Shown: piece after piece, positions 1 through 10,274 of the stretch
How the letters are laid out: each line of letters starts with the position of its first letter
How positions within the stretch are numbered: the first letter of the stretch is position 1
Origin: Gillisia sp. Hel1_33_143
Lineage (GTDB): Bacteria > Bacteroidota > Bacteroidia > Flavobacteriales > Flavobacteriaceae
NCBI RefSeq assembly: GCF_900104765.1
Contig: NZ_LT629737.1
Location: forward strand, 1,488,001-1,552,000
DNA: 64,000 nt
Direction: 5' to 3'
Notes under the pieces: model-generated
What the model saw: only the letters and a program-made list of their open reading frames with translations
Databases searched by the model: none
Told to the model about the DNA's origin: nothing
Program-made: the position numbers and the translations under genes

Positions 1-127
1 TCACACCCGGAATCGGAACTCCGGATTCATCGACAACGGTACCCGTTATCGGTTGTTGCTGTGCAAAGGTTACTTGCACAACAAACGCTAGTAATAGCGT
101 CAAAATTTTACTAAATTTTGTTTTCAT
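1..127 (-). CDS. SusC/RagA-type TonB-dependent receptor, N-terminal fragment
   Basis: The first 42 codons read on the minus strand from an ATG at 125-127; the rest lies outside the window. Residues 1-24 form a signal peptide (basic MKTK start, hydrophobic LTLLLAFVV, cleavage near VTFAQ). They are followed by ITGTVVDESGVPIPGV, the start of the carboxypeptidase-like regulatory domain (CarboxypepD_reg-like) that heads SusC/RagA outer-membrane receptors. Such proteins usually pair with a SusD lipoprotein to import glycans or peptides; the pair and substrate cannot be seen here. Divergent from rpsL. Identity as a SusC-like receptor is inferred from the N-terminus only; another secreted protein with the same domain is possible. 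Confidence 0.75.
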   Translation of the reverse strand, partial: MKTKFSKILTLLLAFVVQVTFAQQQPITGTVVDESGVPIPGV

Positions 128-524
128 TGTTAATTTGTTTTGAATTAGCCAGTTCCAAAAGTCCTAATAAAAGGCATAGTATGCAAACTAATGCACTAAA
201 AATATTAAATTAGGATTAAAATATTGTTAATAATATTCTTTATTATACTCTACTACAACCGCTTATCTCAATAAATAGGGTTGGAGCTCTAAAATTATTT
301 AACATATTGGCGATTAAGATTCTCTCTAAATGTTAAATATATTTGCGGAATTGCTATTGTTAATCTCATAATTGCACCTTCTTTTAGGAATGAATAATGT
401 AAATAAGACAAGGCTACTGAAAATAAACACCTTAACATTTGAATTATTAGTTTTTATTGCTACCTTTGCAGACCCTAAAAAGTAGGGAAGGTAATTTTTA
501 ACAATAATTAGTGTAAAAGAAATT
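128..524. other. Divergent intergenic region between the SusC-like gene and rpsL
   Basis: This 397-base AT-rich gap holds no credible gene; a minus-strand open frame at 326-574 runs into rpsL and looks like chance. It contains the strong rpsL promoter (438-468). A second plus-strand match to the Bacteroidota -7 box, TATATTTG at 338-345, has no good -33 partner and no evident gene of its own. I saw no clear promoter for the SusC-like gene. Confidence 0.6.
438..468 (+). promoter_or_regulatory. Promoter of the ribosomal super-operon
   Basis: TTTG at 438-441, exactly 19 bases, then TACCTTTG at 461-468. This matches the Bacteroidota sigma-ABfr consensus TTTG-N19-TAnnTTTG perfectly. Transcription would start near 473, giving a leader of about 50 bases before rpsL. 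It is the best promoter upstream of the whole rpsL-to-rplQ run. Confidence 0.85.
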
Positions 525-899
525 ATGCCAACAATTTCACAATTAGTACGAAAAGGAAGAGCCAAAATAACCAAGAAGAGTAAATCGGCTGCTTTAGATT
601 CGTGCCCTCAAAGAAGAGGTGTTTGTACGCGTGTTTATACCACTACTCCTAAGAAACCAAACTCTGCAATGCGTAAAGTTGCAAGGGTAAGGTTAACTAA
701 CGGAAAAGAGGTGAACGCATACATCCCTGGAGAAGGACACAATCTACAAGAGCACTCGATAGTATTGGTTAGAGGTGGAAGGGTAAAAGATTTGCCAGGA
801 GTTAGATATCACATCGTTCGTGGTGCCTTAGATACCGCAGGTGTTGCAGGTAGAACTCAGCGTAGATCTAAATACGGAGCAAAACGCCCTAAGAAGTAA
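525..899 (+). CDS. rpsL: 30S ribosomal protein S12
   Basis: S12 sits at the decoding centre of the 30S subunit and controls accuracy. The 124-aa product has the usual length and the family hallmarks PKKPNS at 42-47 and KDLPGVRYH starting at Lys88. Both lysines where substitutions classically give streptomycin resistance (Lys43 and Lys88) are unchanged, so this copy looks streptomycin-sensitive. It is the first gene of the str-S10-spc-alpha cluster, preceded by a consensus promoter and followed 23 bases later by rpsG. Confidence 0.99.
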   Translation: MPTISQLVRKGRAKITKKSKSAALDSCPQRRGVCTRVYTTTPKKPNSAMRKVARVRLTNGKEVNAYIPGEGHNLQEHSIVLVRGGRVKDLPGVRYHIVRGALDTAGVAGRTQRRSKYGAKRPKK

Positions 900-922
900 T
901 TAAAAACTTTTAATGTAAAGAC

Positions 923-1399
923 ATGAGAAAAAGACAGGCAAAAAAACGGCCTCTTTTACCAGATCCAAAATTTAATGATCAGTTAGTAACTCGTTTTGTT
1001 AACATGATGATGTGGGATGGTAAAAAATCGGTTTCCTTTAAAGTTTTCTACGATGCAATTGCAATAGTAGATGAGAAAAAACAAGATGAAGAGAAAACCG
1101 CTCTAGAAATTTGGAAAGATGCACTTTCTAATGTAATGCCACATGTTGAGGTGAGAAGCCGTCGTGTAGGTGGTGCAACATTTCAAATTCCAATGCAAAT
1201 TAGACCAGATCGTAAAGTTTCAACTGCAATGAAGTGGTTGATCTCTTATTCGAGAAAACGTAACGAAAAATCTATGGCTCAGAGATTGGCTGGAGAGATT
1301 ATTGCGGCGTCTAAAGAAGAAGGTGCTGCCGTTAAAAAACGTGTAGACACTCATAAAATGGCTGAAGCTAACAAAGCATTCTCTCACTTTAGATTCTAA
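923..1399 (+). CDS. rpsG: 30S ribosomal protein S7
   Basis: S7 nucleates assembly of the 30S head and contacts E-site tRNA. The 158-aa protein begins [15 protein letters not shown] and contains the conserved stretch [15 protein letters not shown], typical of S7; length matches the family. It lies between rpsL and fusA in the universal str order, with only 5 bases to fusA, so it is co-transcribed and probably translationally coupled. In other bacteria S7 represses the str operon by binding its mRNA; no such site is recognisable here. Confidence 0.99.
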   Translation: MRKRQAKKRPLLPDPKFNDQLVTRFVNMMMWDGKKSVSFKVFYDAIAIVDEKKQDEEKTALEIWKDALSNVMPHVEVRSRRVGGATFQIPMQIRPDRKVSTAMKWLISYSRKRNEKSMAQRLAGEIIAASKEEGAAVKKRVDTHKMAEANKAFSHFRF

Positions 1400-1404
1400 A
1401 AAAA

Positions 1405-3516
1405 ATGGCACAAAGAGATTTAAAATTCACAAGAAATATAGGTATTGCTGCGCATATTGATGCAGGTAAAACCACTACAACAGAACGTGTATTGTTCTAC
1501 ACCGGAGTTAGTCACAAGATTGGAGAAGTTCATGACGGTGCAGCAACTATGGACTGGATGGAGCAAGAGCAGGAAAGAGGTATTACAATTACTTCTGCTG
1601 CTACTCACTGTAAGTGGATGTATCGCGATCAGGAATATACTGTAAATATTATTGATACTCCAGGTCACGTAGATTTTACCGTAGAGGTAGAGCGTTCTTT
1701 ACGTGTACTTGATGGTATGGTAGCTTTATTCAGTGCGGTTGATGGTGTTGAGCCACAATCTGAAACTGTATGGAGACAAGCAGATAAATATAGAGTACCA
1801 CGTTTAGGATTTGTAAACAAAATGGACCGTCAGGGATCTGACTTCTTTAATGTTTGTAATCAAGTAAGAGAAATGCTAGGTGGAAACCCAGTGCCTCTTC
1901 AAATTCCTATTGGTGAAGAAAATGATTTTAAAGGTGTTGTAGATTTAATATCTAAAACAGCTCTTGTTTGGAATGAAGAAGATTTTGGAATGACCTATGA
2001 AACCATAGATATTCCAGCTGAATTGATGGATGATGTAAACAAGTACAGAACTTTATTGGTGGAAGCAGTAGCAGAATATGATGAAGCTTTAATGGAGAAA
2101 TTCTTTGAAGACGAAAGTTCTATTACTGAAGATGAGATTATTGCTGCTCTTAGAGCTGCAACTATCGATATGTCTATTATTCCAATGATGTGTGGTTCTG
2201 CATTTAAGAACAAAGGTGTTCAAATGATGTTAGATGCGGTTATGCGTTACCTTCCATCTCCTGTAGATATTGATGCTATTATTGGTGTTAATCCAGATAC
2301 AGAAGAAGAAGAGTCTCGTAAGCCTCATGTAGATTCTCCATTCTCTGCTTTAGCTTTTAAAATTGCTACAGATCCTTTCGTAGGTCGTTTAGCTTTCTTT
2401 AGAGTGTATTCTGGTGCTTTAGATGCAGGTTCTTACGTATTGAACAATCGTTCAGGTAAGAAAGAACGTATCTCTCGTATCTATCAGATGCATGCTAATA
2501 AGCAAGAGCCCATAGATAGAATTGAAGCTGGAGATATTGGAGCTGCAGTTGGTTTTAAAGATATTAAAACTGGAGATTCTCTTACAGATGAGAAACACCC
2601 AATTACTTTAGAATCTATGTCTTTCCCTAACCCGGTAATTGGTATTGCTGTAGAGCCTAAGACCAAAGCCGATGTTGATAAGATGGGTATGGCTTTAGCT
2701 AAATTAGCTGAAGAGGATCCAACTTTCCAAGTTAAGACAGATGAAGCTTCTGGACAAACTATTATCTCTGGAATGGGTGAATTACACCTTGAAATTCTTG
2801 TAGATCGTTTGAAAAGAGAATTCAAAGTAGAAGTTAATGAGGGTCAACCTCAAGTTGAATACAAGGAAACTATTACTAGAAGTGCAGATCATAGAGAAAC
2901 TTATAAAAAGCAATCTGGTGGTCGTGGTAAATTTGGTGATATCGTTTTTGAAATGTCTCCTGCAGATGAGGACTTTAAAGGTCCAGGTCTTCAGTTTGTA
3001 GACGAAGTAAAAGGTGGACGTATTCCTAAAGAATTTATTCCTTCAGTAGAGAAAGGATTTAAAGAAGCTATGAAATCTGGTCCATTAGCTGGATTTAAGA
3101 TGGATAGTTTGAAAGTTATCTTAAAAGATGGATCTTTCCACCCTGTGGATTCTGATCAACTTTCTTTCGAATTGGCTGCAAAAATGGGATATAAAGTTGC
3201 TGCTAAAAAAGCCGGAGCTGTTATTCTTGAGCCAATCATGAAAGTAGAAGTTGTTACTCCAGAAGAAAACATGGGAGATATCGTAGGTGACCTTAACAGA
3301 AGAAGAGGGCAGGTAAACGATATGTCAGACAGATCTGGTGCTAAAGTTATTAAAGCAGAAGTGCCGCTTTCAGAAATGTTTGGATATGTTACTACATTAA
3401 GAACATTATCTTCAGGTAGAGCAACCTCTACAATGGAATTTTCTCATTATGCTGAAACTCCTTCCAATGTTTCGGAAAGTGTTATAAAAGCAGCTAAGGG
3501 TACATCAAACGAATAA
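1405..3516 (+). CDS. fusA: Elongation factor G
   Basis: GTPase that drives translocation and, with RRF, ribosome recycling. The 703-aa protein shows the P-loop AHIDAGKTT at 16-24, the DTPGHVDF switch II near residue 85, NKMD near 138, and a complete set of EF-G domains to the C-terminus. Length is standard. It is bracketed by rpsG and rpsJ. The tuf gene, which follows fusA in many bacteria, is absent here; rpsJ follows after 10 bases. A full-length housekeeping EF-G in this context makes a paralogue unlikely. Confidence 0.99.
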   Translation: MAQRDLKFTRNIGIAAHIDAGKTTTTERVLFYTGVSHKIGEVHDGAATMDWMEQEQERGITITSAATHCKWMYRDQEYTVNIIDTPGHVDFTVEVERSLRVLDGMVALFSAVDGVEPQSETVWRQADKYRVPRLGFVNKMDRQGSDFFNVCNQVREMLGGNPVPLQIPIGEENDFKGVVDLISKTALVWNEEDFGMTYETIDIPAELMDDVNKYRTLLVEAVAEYDEALMEKFFEDESSITEDEIIAALRAATIDMSIIPMMCGSAFKNKGVQMMLDAVMRYLPSPVDIDAIIGVNPDTEEEESRKPHVDSPFSALAFKIATDPFVGRLAFFRVYSGALDAGSYVLNNRSGKKERISRIYQMHANKQEPIDRIEAGDIGAAVGFKDIKTGDSLTDEKHPITLESMSFPNPVIGIAVEPKTKADVDKMGMALAKLAEEDPTFQVKTDEASGQTIISGMGELHLEILVDRLKREFKVEVNEGQPQVEYKETITRSADHRETYKKQSGGRGKFGDIVFEMSPADEDFKGPGLQFVDEVKGGRIPKEFIPSVEKGFKEAMKSGPLAGFKMDSLKVILKDGSFHPVDSDQLSFELAAKMGYKVAAKKAGAVILEPIMKVEVVTPEENMGDIVGDLNRRRGQVNDMSDRSGAKVIKAEVPLSEMFGYVTTLRTLSSGRATSTMEFSHYAETPSNVSESVIKAAKGTSNE

Positions 3517-3526
3517 TATTAGGGAT

Positions 3527-3832
3527 ATGAGTCAGAAAATCAGAATAAAACTAAAATCCTACGATCATAACTTGGTAGACAAGTCTGCAGAGAAGATCGT
3601 AAAGACCGTAAAAACTACGGGTGCTGTAGTAACGGGGCCAATCCCTTTACCTACTCACAAAAAAATATTTACTGTATTGCGTTCTCCTCACGTGAATAAA
3701 AAAGCGAGAGAACAATTTCAATTAAGCTCTTATAAAAGATTGTTGGACATCTATAGTTCATCATCTAAAACTATTGATGCTTTAATGAAATTGGAATTAC
3801 CAAGCGGAGTAGAAGTAGAGATTAAAGTGTGA
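3527..3832 (+). CDS. rpsJ: 30S ribosomal protein S10
   Basis: S10 of the 30S head, which also acts in transcription antitermination with NusB/NusG in well-studied bacteria. The 101-aa product contains [13 protein letters not shown] at the start and the loop [20 protein letters not shown], diagnostic of S10. It follows fusA closely and is separated from rplC by 180 bases containing two inverted repeats, so the block after it may be separately controlled. Confidence 0.99.
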   Translation: MSQKIRIKLKSYDHNLVDKSAEKIVKTVKTTGAVVTGPIPLPTHKKIFTVLRSPHVNKKAREQFQLSSYKRLLDIYSSSSKTIDALMKLELPSGVEVEIKV

Positions 3833-3884
3833 TAAATGTTTTATCAATACTTCTTAATTGAGGAAAAGATAATAGATTTTAGCA

Positions 3885-3978
3885 TGAAAGCTTAAGCTTT
3901 CAATACATGTCCTGAGCGATTGGCGAGGGAAAAACGGAGAAAAATACATTCAGGATTGGAGTATTTTCAATCCTGAAT
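3885..3978 (+). promoter_or_regulatory. Candidate structured leader of the rplC block
   Basis: The rpsJ-rplC gap holds an 18-base perfect palindrome (3885-3902, TGAAAGCTTAAGCTTTCA) and a second perfect hairpin with 11-bp arms, 3948-3958 and 3968-3978, around a 9-base loop, followed by ATTTTTAATAA. The second could act as an attenuator/terminator or as a binding site for a ribosomal protein. Many S10 operons are autoregulated by L4 through a leader RNA, but this one does not resemble the E. coli leader. Function is inference. Confidence 0.5.
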
Positions 3979-4012
3979 ATTTTTAATAAATAATTTAATT
4001 TAATTAATAATT

Positions 4013-4624
4013 ATGTCTGGGTTAATAGGAAAAAAAATAGGCATGACCAGCATTTTTGACGAGAACGGGAAAAATATTCCTTGTACCGTTATTCAAGCTG
4101 GACCATGTGTTATCACCCAAGTCAGAACCAATGAGGTTGACGGGTACGAAGCACTTCAACTTGGTTTCGATGACAAAAAGACTGCTAATAAGGCTGCCAC
4201 TGGGCACGCTAAAAAGGCCGGTTCTGCAGCAATGCGTAAAGTCGTTGAATTCCAAGGATTTGAAGGAGAATACAAATTAGGAGACTCTATTACTGTTGAT
4301 CAATTCGTGGAAGGCGAATTTGTTGACATTGCTGGTATCAGTAAAGGTAAAGGTTTTCAAGGTGTTGTAAAAAGACACGGTTTTGGTGGTGTAGGTCAAG
4401 CTACTCACGGACAACATAACCGTTTAAGAGCTCCAGGTTCTATTGGTGCAGCGTCATATCCTGCAAGAGTATTTAAGGGTATGCGTATGGCCGGTCGTAT
4501 GGGAGGTGAAAAAGTGAAAGTAGAAAACTTAAGAGTTTTAAAAGTAGTTGCAGATAAAAATCTACTTGTTGTAAAAGGATGTGTTCCTGGTCACAAAAAC
4601 TCATATGTAATCATTCAGAAGTAA
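4013..4624 (+). CDS. rplC: 50S ribosomal protein L3
   Basis: L3 initiates 50S assembly and reaches toward the peptidyl transferase centre. The 203-aa protein starts [19 protein letters not shown] and has the conserved central segment [17 protein letters not shown] and the loop [17 protein letters not shown]. Standard length. Its stop codon overlaps the rplD start (TAATG), indicating translational coupling. Confidence 0.99.
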   Translation: MSGLIGKKIGMTSIFDENGKNIPCTVIQAGPCVITQVRTNEVDGYEALQLGFDDKKTANKAATGHAKKAGSAAMRKVVEFQGFEGEYKLGDSITVDQFVEGEFVDIAGISKGKGFQGVVKRHGFGGVGQATHGQHNRLRAPGSIGAASYPARVFKGMRMAGRMGGEKVKVENLRVLKVVADKNLLVVKGCVPGHKNSYVIIQK

Positions 4625-5253
4625 TGGAAGTAGCAGTTTTAGATATTAAAGGAAAAGAAACAGGTAGAAAGGTTAGTCTTTCTGACTCTGTTTTTGCAAT
4701 AGAACCTAATAATCACGCAGTATATCTTGATGTAAAGCAATACTTGGCTAATCAACGCCAAGGAACGCATAAAGCAAAAGAGCGTGCGGAGATTACAGGA
4801 AGTACTCGTAAGATTAAGAAACAAAAAGGTACAGGTACTGCTCGTGCAGGAAGTATTAAATCTCCAGTTTTTAGAGGTGGAGGTAGAGTTTTTGGACCAC
4901 GTCCAAGAAATTACGGGTTTAAATTGAACAAGAACCTTAAAAGATTGGCAAGAAAATCTGCTCTTTCTTTAAAGGCAAATGATAAGAATATTATCGTAGT
5001 AGAAGATTTTCAATTTGATACACCAAAAACCAAAAACTTCATCGATGTTTTGAAAGGTTTAGGGGTAGATAAGAAAAAATCTCTTATAGTCTTGGGTGAC
5101 GCGAATAAAAATGTATATTTGTCGTCACGCAATTTAAAAGGCACCGAAGTTGTAAGTAGCTCAGAATTAAGCACTTACAAAATACTTAACGCAACAAGTC
5201 TTGTGTTTATGGAGGGTTCTTTAGAAGGAATTGAGTCGAATTTAAGTAAATAA
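4624..5253 (+). CDS. rplD: 50S ribosomal protein L4
   Basis: L4 lines the exit tunnel. I start it at the ATG whose A is the last base of the rplC stop codon, giving 209 aa beginning [15 protein letters not shown] longer frame from 4579 would add 15 residues unlike L4 and lie inside rplC. The tunnel loop [20 protein letters not shown] and [12 protein letters not shown] are typical. In other bacteria L4 autoregulates this operon. Confidence 0.97.
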   Translation: MEVAVLDIKGKETGRKVSLSDSVFAIEPNNHAVYLDVKQYLANQRQGTHKAKERAEITGSTRKIKKQKGTGTARAGSIKSPVFRGGGRVFGPRPRNYGFKLNKNLKRLARKSALSLKANDKNIIVVEDFQFDTPKTKNFIDVLKGLGVDKKKSLIVLGDANKNVYLSSRNLKGTEVVSSSELSTYKILNATSLVFMEGSLEGIESNLSK

Positions 5254-5258
5254 ATGCT

Positions 5259-5549
5259 ATGAGTATCTTAATAAAACCTATTATTACAGAAAAAGCAACT
5301 GCAGATAGTGAGTTAATTAACCGCTATTCTTTCGTTGTTAATAATAAGGCGAATAAGATTGAAATCAAGAATGCAGTAGAATCTGCTTATGGTGTTTCAG
5401 TTACTAAAGTTCGCACAATTAATGTCCGTCCAGATCGTAAATCCCGTTTTACAAAAACAGGAGTGATCACTGGTAAAACAAGTGCTTATAAAAAAGCATA
5501 TGTACAGGTGGCGGAAGGTGAAACTATTGATTTATACAGTAATCTTTAA
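5259..5549 (+). CDS. rplW: 50S ribosomal protein L23
   Basis: L23 forms the docking site near the tunnel exit for SRP and trigger factor. The 96-aa product begins MSILIKPIITEKATADSE, the conserved IxEKA region of L23, and has KANKIEIKNAVESAYGV. Usual length, 5 bases after rplD and 9 before rplB, in canonical S10 order. Confidence 0.98.
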   Translation: MSILIKPIITEKATADSELINRYSFVVNNKANKIEIKNAVESAYGVSVTKVRTINVRPDRKSRFTKTGVITGKTSAYKKAYVQVAEGETIDLYSNL

Positions 5550-5558
5550 GATTAAACA

Positions 5559-6386
5559 ATGTCAGTTAGAAAATTAAAACCAATCACCCCTGGTCAGCGT
5601 TTTAGAGTAGTTAATGGTTTTGACGCCATTACTACTGATAAGCCGGAGAAGAGTTTAATAGCTCCGATTAAAAAATCAGGTGGTAGAAACAGTCAAGGAA
5701 AAATGACCATGCGCTATAAAGGTGGTGGTCACAAAAGACGTTACAGAGTAATAGACTTTAAGCGCGATAAGCATGGTATTCCTGCTACTGTTGCGACTAT
5801 AGAATATGACCCGAACAGAACTGCTTTTATTGCACTTTTGAATTATCAAGATGGTGAAAAAAGATATGTTGTAGCTCAAAATGGATTGCAGGTAGGTCAG
5901 AACATCGTTTCTGACGCTGAATCTGCAGCACCGGAAATTGGAAATGCTATGCCTTTGAGCAGCATTCCATTGGGTACTATTATTTCTTGTATTGAATTAC
6001 GTCCTGGACAAGGAGCTGTTATGGCTCGTAGTGCTGGAGCTTTTGCTCAATTAGTAGCAAGAGAAGGGAAGTATGCTACAATTAAACTTCCTTCTGGGGA
6101 GATCAGAAGAGTTCTTGTGACTTGTGTTGCAACTATCGGTGCTATTTCAAATAGCGATCACCAACTTATCGTTTCTGGTAAGGCTGGTAGAAGTAGATGG
6201 TTGGGAAGAAGACCAAGAACAAGACCGGTTGCGATGAACCCTGTAGATCACCCAATGGGTGGTGGTGAAGGTCGTGCATCTGGAGGTCACCCACGTTCTA
6301 GAAAAGGTTTACCTGCTAAAGGATTCAGAACCAGATCTAAAACAAAAGCGAGTAATAAATATATTGTAGAACGTAGAAAGAAATAA
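5559..6386 (+). CDS. rplB: 50S ribosomal protein L2
   Basis: L2 is needed for subunit joining and peptidyl transfer. The 275-aa protein has the N-terminal KPITPGQRF, the RNA-binding [17 protein letters not shown] and the C-terminal [13 protein letters not shown] loop with the highly conserved histidine. Full length and in canonical order between rplW and rpsS. Confidence 0.99.
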   Translation: MSVRKLKPITPGQRFRVVNGFDAITTDKPEKSLIAPIKKSGGRNSQGKMTMRYKGGGHKRRYRVIDFKRDKHGIPATVATIEYDPNRTAFIALLNYQDGEKRYVVAQNGLQVGQNIVSDAESAAPEIGNAMPLSSIPLGTIISCIELRPGQGAVMARSAGAFAQLVAREGKYATIKLPSGEIRRVLVTCVATIGAISNSDHQLIVSGKAGRSRWLGRRPRTRPVAMNPVDHPMGGGEGRASGGHPRSRKGLPAKGFRTRSKTKASNKYIVERRKK

Positions 6387-6392
6387 TAAGAT

Positions 6393-6671
6393 ATGGCACG
6401 TTCATTAAAAAAGGGACCTTACGTTCACTATAAGTTAGATAAAAAGATTTCTCAAAACGTAGAATCTGGTAAAAAAGCAGTTATCAAGACATGGTCTAGA
6501 GCTTCTATGATTACACCAGATTTCGTTGGGCAAACTATTGCAGTTCATAACGGAAAACAATTTGTTCCTGTTTATGTTACTGAAAATATGGTAGGTCATA
6601 AATTAGGAGAGTTCTCACCAACAAGATCTTTTAGAGGTCACGTAGGTGCGAAAAACAAAGGTAAAAGATAA
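6393..6671 (+). CDS. rpsS: 30S ribosomal protein S19
   Basis: S19 of the 30S head binds 16S rRNA together with S13. The 92-aa protein begins [15 protein letters not shown] and ends with the conserved [16 protein letters not shown] region. Standard size, 6 bases after rplB. Confidence 0.99.
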   Translation: MARSLKKGPYVHYKLDKKISQNVESGKKAVIKTWSRASMITPDFVGQTIAVHNGKQFVPVYVTENMVGHKLGEFSPTRSFRGHVGAKNKGKR

Positions 6672-6679
6672 TTGAAGCT

Positions 6680-7087
6680 ATGGGAGTTCGTAAAAGAGAA
6701 AAAGCAGAGCAAACTAAGGAAGCTAAAAAGCAGATAGCATTTGCAAAACTGAATAACTGCCCTAGTTCGCCAAGAAAAATGCGACTAGTTGCAGATTTAG
6801 TACGAGGTGAACAAGTAGAGAGAGCGCTTCATATTTTAAAATTTAGCTCTAAGGATGCATCTCGCAAATTAGAAAAGTTATTACTTTCTGCGATTGCTAA
6901 CTGGCAAGCTAAAAATGAAGATGCAAGTATCGAAGATGCTGAATTATTCGTAAAAGAAATACGCGTAGACGGTGGAAGTATGTTGAAGAGACTTCGTCCT
7001 GCCCCACAAGGTCGCGCTCACAGAATTAGAAAACGTTCCAACCACGTTACATTAGTGCTTGGAGACAACAATAATACACAAAGCTAA
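6680..7087 (+). CDS. rplV: 50S ribosomal protein L22
   Basis: L22 spans the 50S and extends a hairpin into the exit tunnel. The 135-aa product has the conserved [14 protein letters not shown] near residues 30-43 and the tunnel hairpin [19 protein letters not shown]. It carries a short charged N-terminal extension ([16 protein letters not shown]) compared with shorter homologues. Four bases separate its stop from rpsC. Confidence 0.98.
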   Translation: MGVRKREKAEQTKEAKKQIAFAKLNNCPSSPRKMRLVADLVRGEQVERALHILKFSSKDASRKLEKLLLSAIANWQAKNEDASIEDAELFVKEIRVDGGSMLKRLRPAPQGRAHRIRKRSNHVTLVLGDNNNTQS

Positions 7088-7091
7088 GAGT

Positions 7092-7817
7092 ATGGGACAG
7101 AAAACAAATCCAATCGGGAATCGCCTTGGTATCATTAGAGGATGGGAATCCAACTGGTACGGAGGAAATGACTACGGCGATAAATTAGCCGAAGACGATA
7201 AGATTAGAAAATACATCCATGCTCGTTTATCAAAAGCGAGTGTATCTAGAGTGATCATTGAGCGTACTCTAAAACTTGTAACCGTTACTATCACTACTGC
7301 TAGACCTGGTATCATTATCGGGAAAGGTGGACAAGAGGTAGACAAGTTAAAAGAAGAGCTTAAGAAGATCACAGACAAGGAAGTTCAAATCAACATCTTT
7401 GAAATTAAAAGACCTGAGTTGGATGCGCATTTAGTAGCTTCTAGTGTTGCAAGACAAATTGAGAATCGTATCTCTTACCGTCGTGCAATTAAGATGGCTA
7501 TTGCTGCAGCAATGAGAATGAATGCTGAAGGTATCAAAATTCAAATCTCTGGTAGATTGAATGGTGCTGAAATGGCTCGTTCAGAAGGTTATAAAGATGG
7601 AAGAATTCCATTGTCAACTTTTAGAGCCGATATTGATTATGCTTTAGTTGAGGCGCACACTACTTATGGTAGATTGGGTGTTAAAGTGTGGATCATGAAA
7701 GGTGAGGTTTACGGTAAAAGAGAACTTTCACCGCTTGTTGGCATGGCTAAGAAGCAAGGTGGAAAAACCGGAGGAGCCGCACGAGGTGGTAACAACAAAT
7801 CACGTCGTAGAAAGTAA
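7092..7817 (+). CDS. rpsC: 30S ribosomal protein S3
   Basis: S3 forms part of the mRNA entry channel. I start at ATG 7092 ([14 protein letters not shown], the invariant S3 beginning), giving 241 aa; an earlier in-frame start at 7059 lies inside rplV. The KH domain motif [10 protein letters not shown] and the C-terminal domain with [12 protein letters not shown] are present. The tail is a basic Gly/Lys/Arg-rich extension. Confidence 0.98.
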   Translation: MGQKTNPIGNRLGIIRGWESNWYGGNDYGDKLAEDDKIRKYIHARLSKASVSRVIIERTLKLVTVTITTARPGIIIGKGGQEVDKLKEELKKITDKEVQINIFEIKRPELDAHLVASSVARQIENRISYRRAIKMAIAAAMRMNAEGIKIQISGRLNGAEMARSEGYKDGRIPLSTFRADIDYALVEAHTTYGRLGVKVWIMKGEVYGKRELSPLVGMAKKQGGKTGGAARGGNNKSRRRK

Positions 7818-7836
7818 TTTTTTAAAGTAAAGAAAA

Positions 7837-8256
7837 ATGTTACAGCCTAAAAGAACAAAATATCGCAAAATGCAAAAGGGCCGTATGAAAGGTGTTTCTC
7901 AAAGAGGACACAGACTTTCAAACGGTACATTTGGGATTAAGTCATTAGACTCAAATTTCCTTACTGCACGTCAAATTGAAGCAGCGCGTATTGCCGCGAC
8001 TCGTTATATGAAAAGAGAAGGTTCATTGTGGATTAAAATATTTCCAGATAAGCCTATTACAAAGAAACCTCTTGAAGTACGTATGGGTAAAGGTAAAGGT
8101 GCCGTAGAATATTGGGCAGCAGTTGTAAAACCAGGAAGAATCCTTTTCGAAATAGGAGGGGTACCTTACGATGTTGCAAAAGAGGCGTTACGTCTTGCAG
8201 CTCAAAAGCTTCCGGTTAAAACTAAGTTTATTGTAGCTAGAGATTTCGAAGCTTAA
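7837..8256 (+). CDS. rplP: 50S ribosomal protein L16
   Basis: L16 helps position A-site tRNA. The 139-aa protein starts [19 protein letters not shown] and carries [14 protein letters not shown], the conserved region around the functional loop. Standard length and position between rpsC and rpmC. Confidence 0.99.
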   Translation: MLQPKRTKYRKMQKGRMKGVSQRGHRLSNGTFGIKSLDSNFLTARQIEAARIAATRYMKREGSLWIKIFPDKPITKKPLEVRMGKGKGAVEYWAAVVKPGRILFEIGGVPYDVAKEALRLAAQKLPVKTKFIVARDFEA

Positions 8257-8268
8257 TTAAGACACGTT

Positions 8269-8460
8269 ATGAAACAATCAGAAGTAAGAGAATTATCTGT
8301 AGCTGAATTACAAGAAGAACTTGGTAAAACAAGAAAGGCATATGCAGATTTAAAAATGGCTCACGCAGTATCGCCATTAGAGAACCCAATACAGTTACGT
8401 ACTGTAAGAAGATCTATAGCGAGATTAGCTACGGAGTTAACTAAAAGAGAACAACAATAA
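8269..8460 (+). CDS. rpmC: 50S ribosomal protein L29
   Basis: Small helical 50S protein near the tunnel exit, next to L23. The 63-aa product has the typical beginning MKQSEVRELS, LQEELGKTRKAYADLK and C-terminal RRSIARLATEL. Placed between rplP and rpsQ as in nearly all bacteria. Confidence 0.97.
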   Translation: MKQSEVRELSVAELQEELGKTRKAYADLKMAHAVSPLENPIQLRTVRRSIARLATELTKREQQ

Positions 8461-8478
8461 GTGTTATTCTGCTGAAAG

Positions 8479-8736
8479 ATGGAAAAAAGAAATTTAAGAA
8501 AAGAACGTATAGGTGTAGTTACCAGTAATAAAATGCAGAAATCCATAGTGGTTGCTGAAGTTAAAAAGGTAAAACACCCTATGTATGGAAAGTTCGTTTT
8601 AAAAACGAAGAAATACGTAGCACACGACGAGACAAATGACTGCAACATTGGAGATACAGTAAAAATAATGGAAACACGTCCATTGAGTAAATCTAAATGT
8701 TGGAGATTAGTAGAAATTATAGAAAGAGCTAAATAA
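8479..8736 (+). CDS. rpsQ: 30S ribosomal protein S17
   Basis: Early-assembly OB-fold protein of the 30S body. The 85-aa protein begins with [20 protein letters not shown] and has [10 protein letters not shown] and [16 protein letters not shown], diagnostic of S17. Only one base separates its stop from the rplN ATG. Confidence 0.98.
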   Translation: MEKRNLRKERIGVVTSNKMQKSIVVAEVKKVKHPMYGKFVLKTKKYVAHDETNDCNIGDTVKIMETRPLSKSKCWRLVEIIERAK

Positions 8737-8737
8737 G

Positions 8738-9106
8738 ATGGTACAACAAGAGTCTAGATTAAAAGTAGCAGACAATACCGGGGCAAAAGAAGTTTTGACC
8801 ATTCGTGTATTAGGGGGTACAAAAAGAAGATACGCTTCTGTTGGAGACAAAATAGTTGTCAGTGTAAAAGAAGCTACACCTAATGGAAACATTAAAAAAG
8901 GTGCAGTTTCTACGGCAGTTGTTGTTCGTACCAAAAAAGAAGTGCGTAGACCAGACGGATCATATATCCGTTTTGATGATAACGCATGTGTTCTTTTGAA
9001 TCCGGCTGGAGAAATGCGCGGTACTCGTGTATTTGGACCAGTAGCAAGAGAACTTCGTGATAAACAATTCATGAAGATTGTATCATTAGCACCAGAGGTG
9101 CTTTAA
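8738..9106 (+). CDS. rplN: 50S ribosomal protein L14
   Basis: L14 forms part of the intersubunit bridge and contacts L19. The 122-aa protein begins [18 protein letters not shown] and has [20 protein letters not shown] at the end, both highly conserved. Standard length. Confidence 0.99.
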   Translation: MVQQESRLKVADNTGAKEVLTIRVLGGTKRRYASVGDKIVVSVKEATPNGNIKKGAVSTAVVVRTKKEVRRPDGSYIRFDDNACVLLNPAGEMRGTRVFGPVARELRDKQFMKIVSLAPEVL

Positions 9107-9118
9107 TACATACATAAG

Positions 9119-9430
9119 ATGACAAAGCTTAAAATAAAATCTGGAGATACCGTAAGAGTGAATGCTGGAGACCATAAAGGTCAAGAAGGTAAAGTTCAGA
9201 AGGTTCTTCGTGAGAAAAATAAAGCAATTGTGGAAGGTGTTAATATGGTTTCTAAACATGAGAAGCCAAGCGCATCTAATCCACAAGGAGGAATAGTAAA
9301 AAAGGAAGCACCAGTTCATATTTCTAATTTATCTCTAGTAGATAAAAAAGGAGACACTACACGTGTAGGTTATAGAACGGAAGATGGTAAGAAGGTGAGA
9401 TTTTCCAAAAAATCTAATGAAGTAATATAG
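9119..9430 (+). CDS. rplX: 50S ribosomal protein L24
   Basis: One of the assembly-initiator proteins of the 50S, near the tunnel exit. The 103-aa protein has the KOW motif [19 protein letters not shown] at residues 8-26 and the conserved EGVNMVSKH segment. Two bases lie between its stop and rplE. Confidence 0.98.
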   Translation: MTKLKIKSGDTVRVNAGDHKGQEGKVQKVLREKNKAIVEGVNMVSKHEKPSASNPQGGIVKKEAPVHISNLSLVDKKGDTTRVGYRTEDGKKVRFSKKSNEVI

Positions 9431-9432
9431 TT

Positions 9433-9984
9433 ATGGCATACGTACCAAGACTTAAACAAGAATATAGAGATAAAATTATCTCTTCTCTTACAGAAGAATT
9501 CAGTTACTCTAACGTAATGCAGGTTCCAAAACTACAAAAGATAGTTTTAAGCCGCGGAGTTGGAGCAGCTGTAGCAGACAAAAAATTGATCGATCATGCA
9601 GTTGATGAACTAACTGCAATTACCGGTCAAAAAGCCGTATCTACAATGTCTAAGAAAGATGTTGCTTCATTTAAATTACGTAAAGGGATGCCAATTGGTG
9701 CCAAAGTTACGTTACGTGGAGATAGAATGTATGAATTCTTAGATCGTTTAATCACTTCAGCGCTACCTCGTGTACGTGACTTTAGTGGTATTAAAGCTAC
9801 TGGTTTTGATGGTAGAGGAAATTACAATTTAGGTATTACAGAGCAAATTATATTCCCTGAGATCGATATCGATAAGGTGAATAGAATTAGCGGTATGGAT
9901 ATTACCTTTGTAACTTCTGCTCCTACAGATAAAGAAGCAAAATCATTGTTAACTGAACTAGGATTACCTTTTAAAAAGAATTAA
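9433..9984 (+). CDS. rplE: 50S ribosomal protein L5
   Basis: L5 binds 5S rRNA in the central protuberance. The 183-aa product starts [15 protein letters not shown] and contains TALPRVRDF-like [12 protein letters not shown] and the conserved [18 protein letters not shown]. Full length, immediately before rpsN. Confidence 0.99.
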   Translation: MAYVPRLKQEYRDKIISSLTEEFSYSNVMQVPKLQKIVLSRGVGAAVADKKLIDHAVDELTAITGQKAVSTMSKKDVASFKLRKGMPIGAKVTLRGDRMYEFLDRLITSALPRVRDFSGIKATGFDGRGNYNLGITEQIIFPEIDIDKVNRISGMDITFVTSAPTDKEAKSLLTELGLPFKKN

Positions 9985-9986
9985 TT

Positions 9987-10256
9987 ATGGCTAAAGAATC
10001 AATGAAAGCCCGTGAGGTGAAGAGACAAGAAACGGTAAAGAAATATGCTGAAAAACGTGAGGCTTTAAAAGCAGCTGGCGATTTTGAAGGTTTACAGAAA
10101 TTACCAAAGAATGCCTCTCCAGTTCGTTTGCACAACCGTTGTAAATTAACCGGAAGACCTAAAGGGTATATGAGACAATTTGGTGTTTCTCGTGTTATGT
10201 TCAGAGAAATGGCAAATCAGGGATTAATTCCAGGTGTAAGAAAAGCAAGTTGGTAA
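9987..10256 (+). CDS. rpsN: 30S ribosomal protein S14, zinc-free type
   Basis: The 89-aa protein is the long form of S14 (start [13 protein letters not shown], end [11 protein letters not shown]). It has one cysteine, in [15 protein letters not shown], so it lacks the CxxC...CxxC zinc ribbon of the short form. It is located canonically between rplE and rpsH. The zinc-free L36 later in the same operon suggests the same metal-independent choice. Confidence 0.98.
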   Translation: MAKESMKAREVKRQETVKKYAEKREALKAAGDFEGLQKLPKNASPVRLHNRCKLTGRPKGYMRQFGVSRVMFREMANQGLIPGVRKASW

Positions 10257-10274
10257 ATTTATAAATAGGTTTTA

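Noticed and set aside
326-574. Minus-strand open frame of 82 codons overlapping the start of rpsL
   Set aside because: It covers the rpsL promoter and first codons and its product is a low-complexity hydrophobic/lysine mix without domain; chance frame in AT-rich DNA.
2484-2825. Minus-strand open frame inside fusA
   Set aside because: Fully opposite a conserved EF-G coding region; its sequence is the shadow of that gene.
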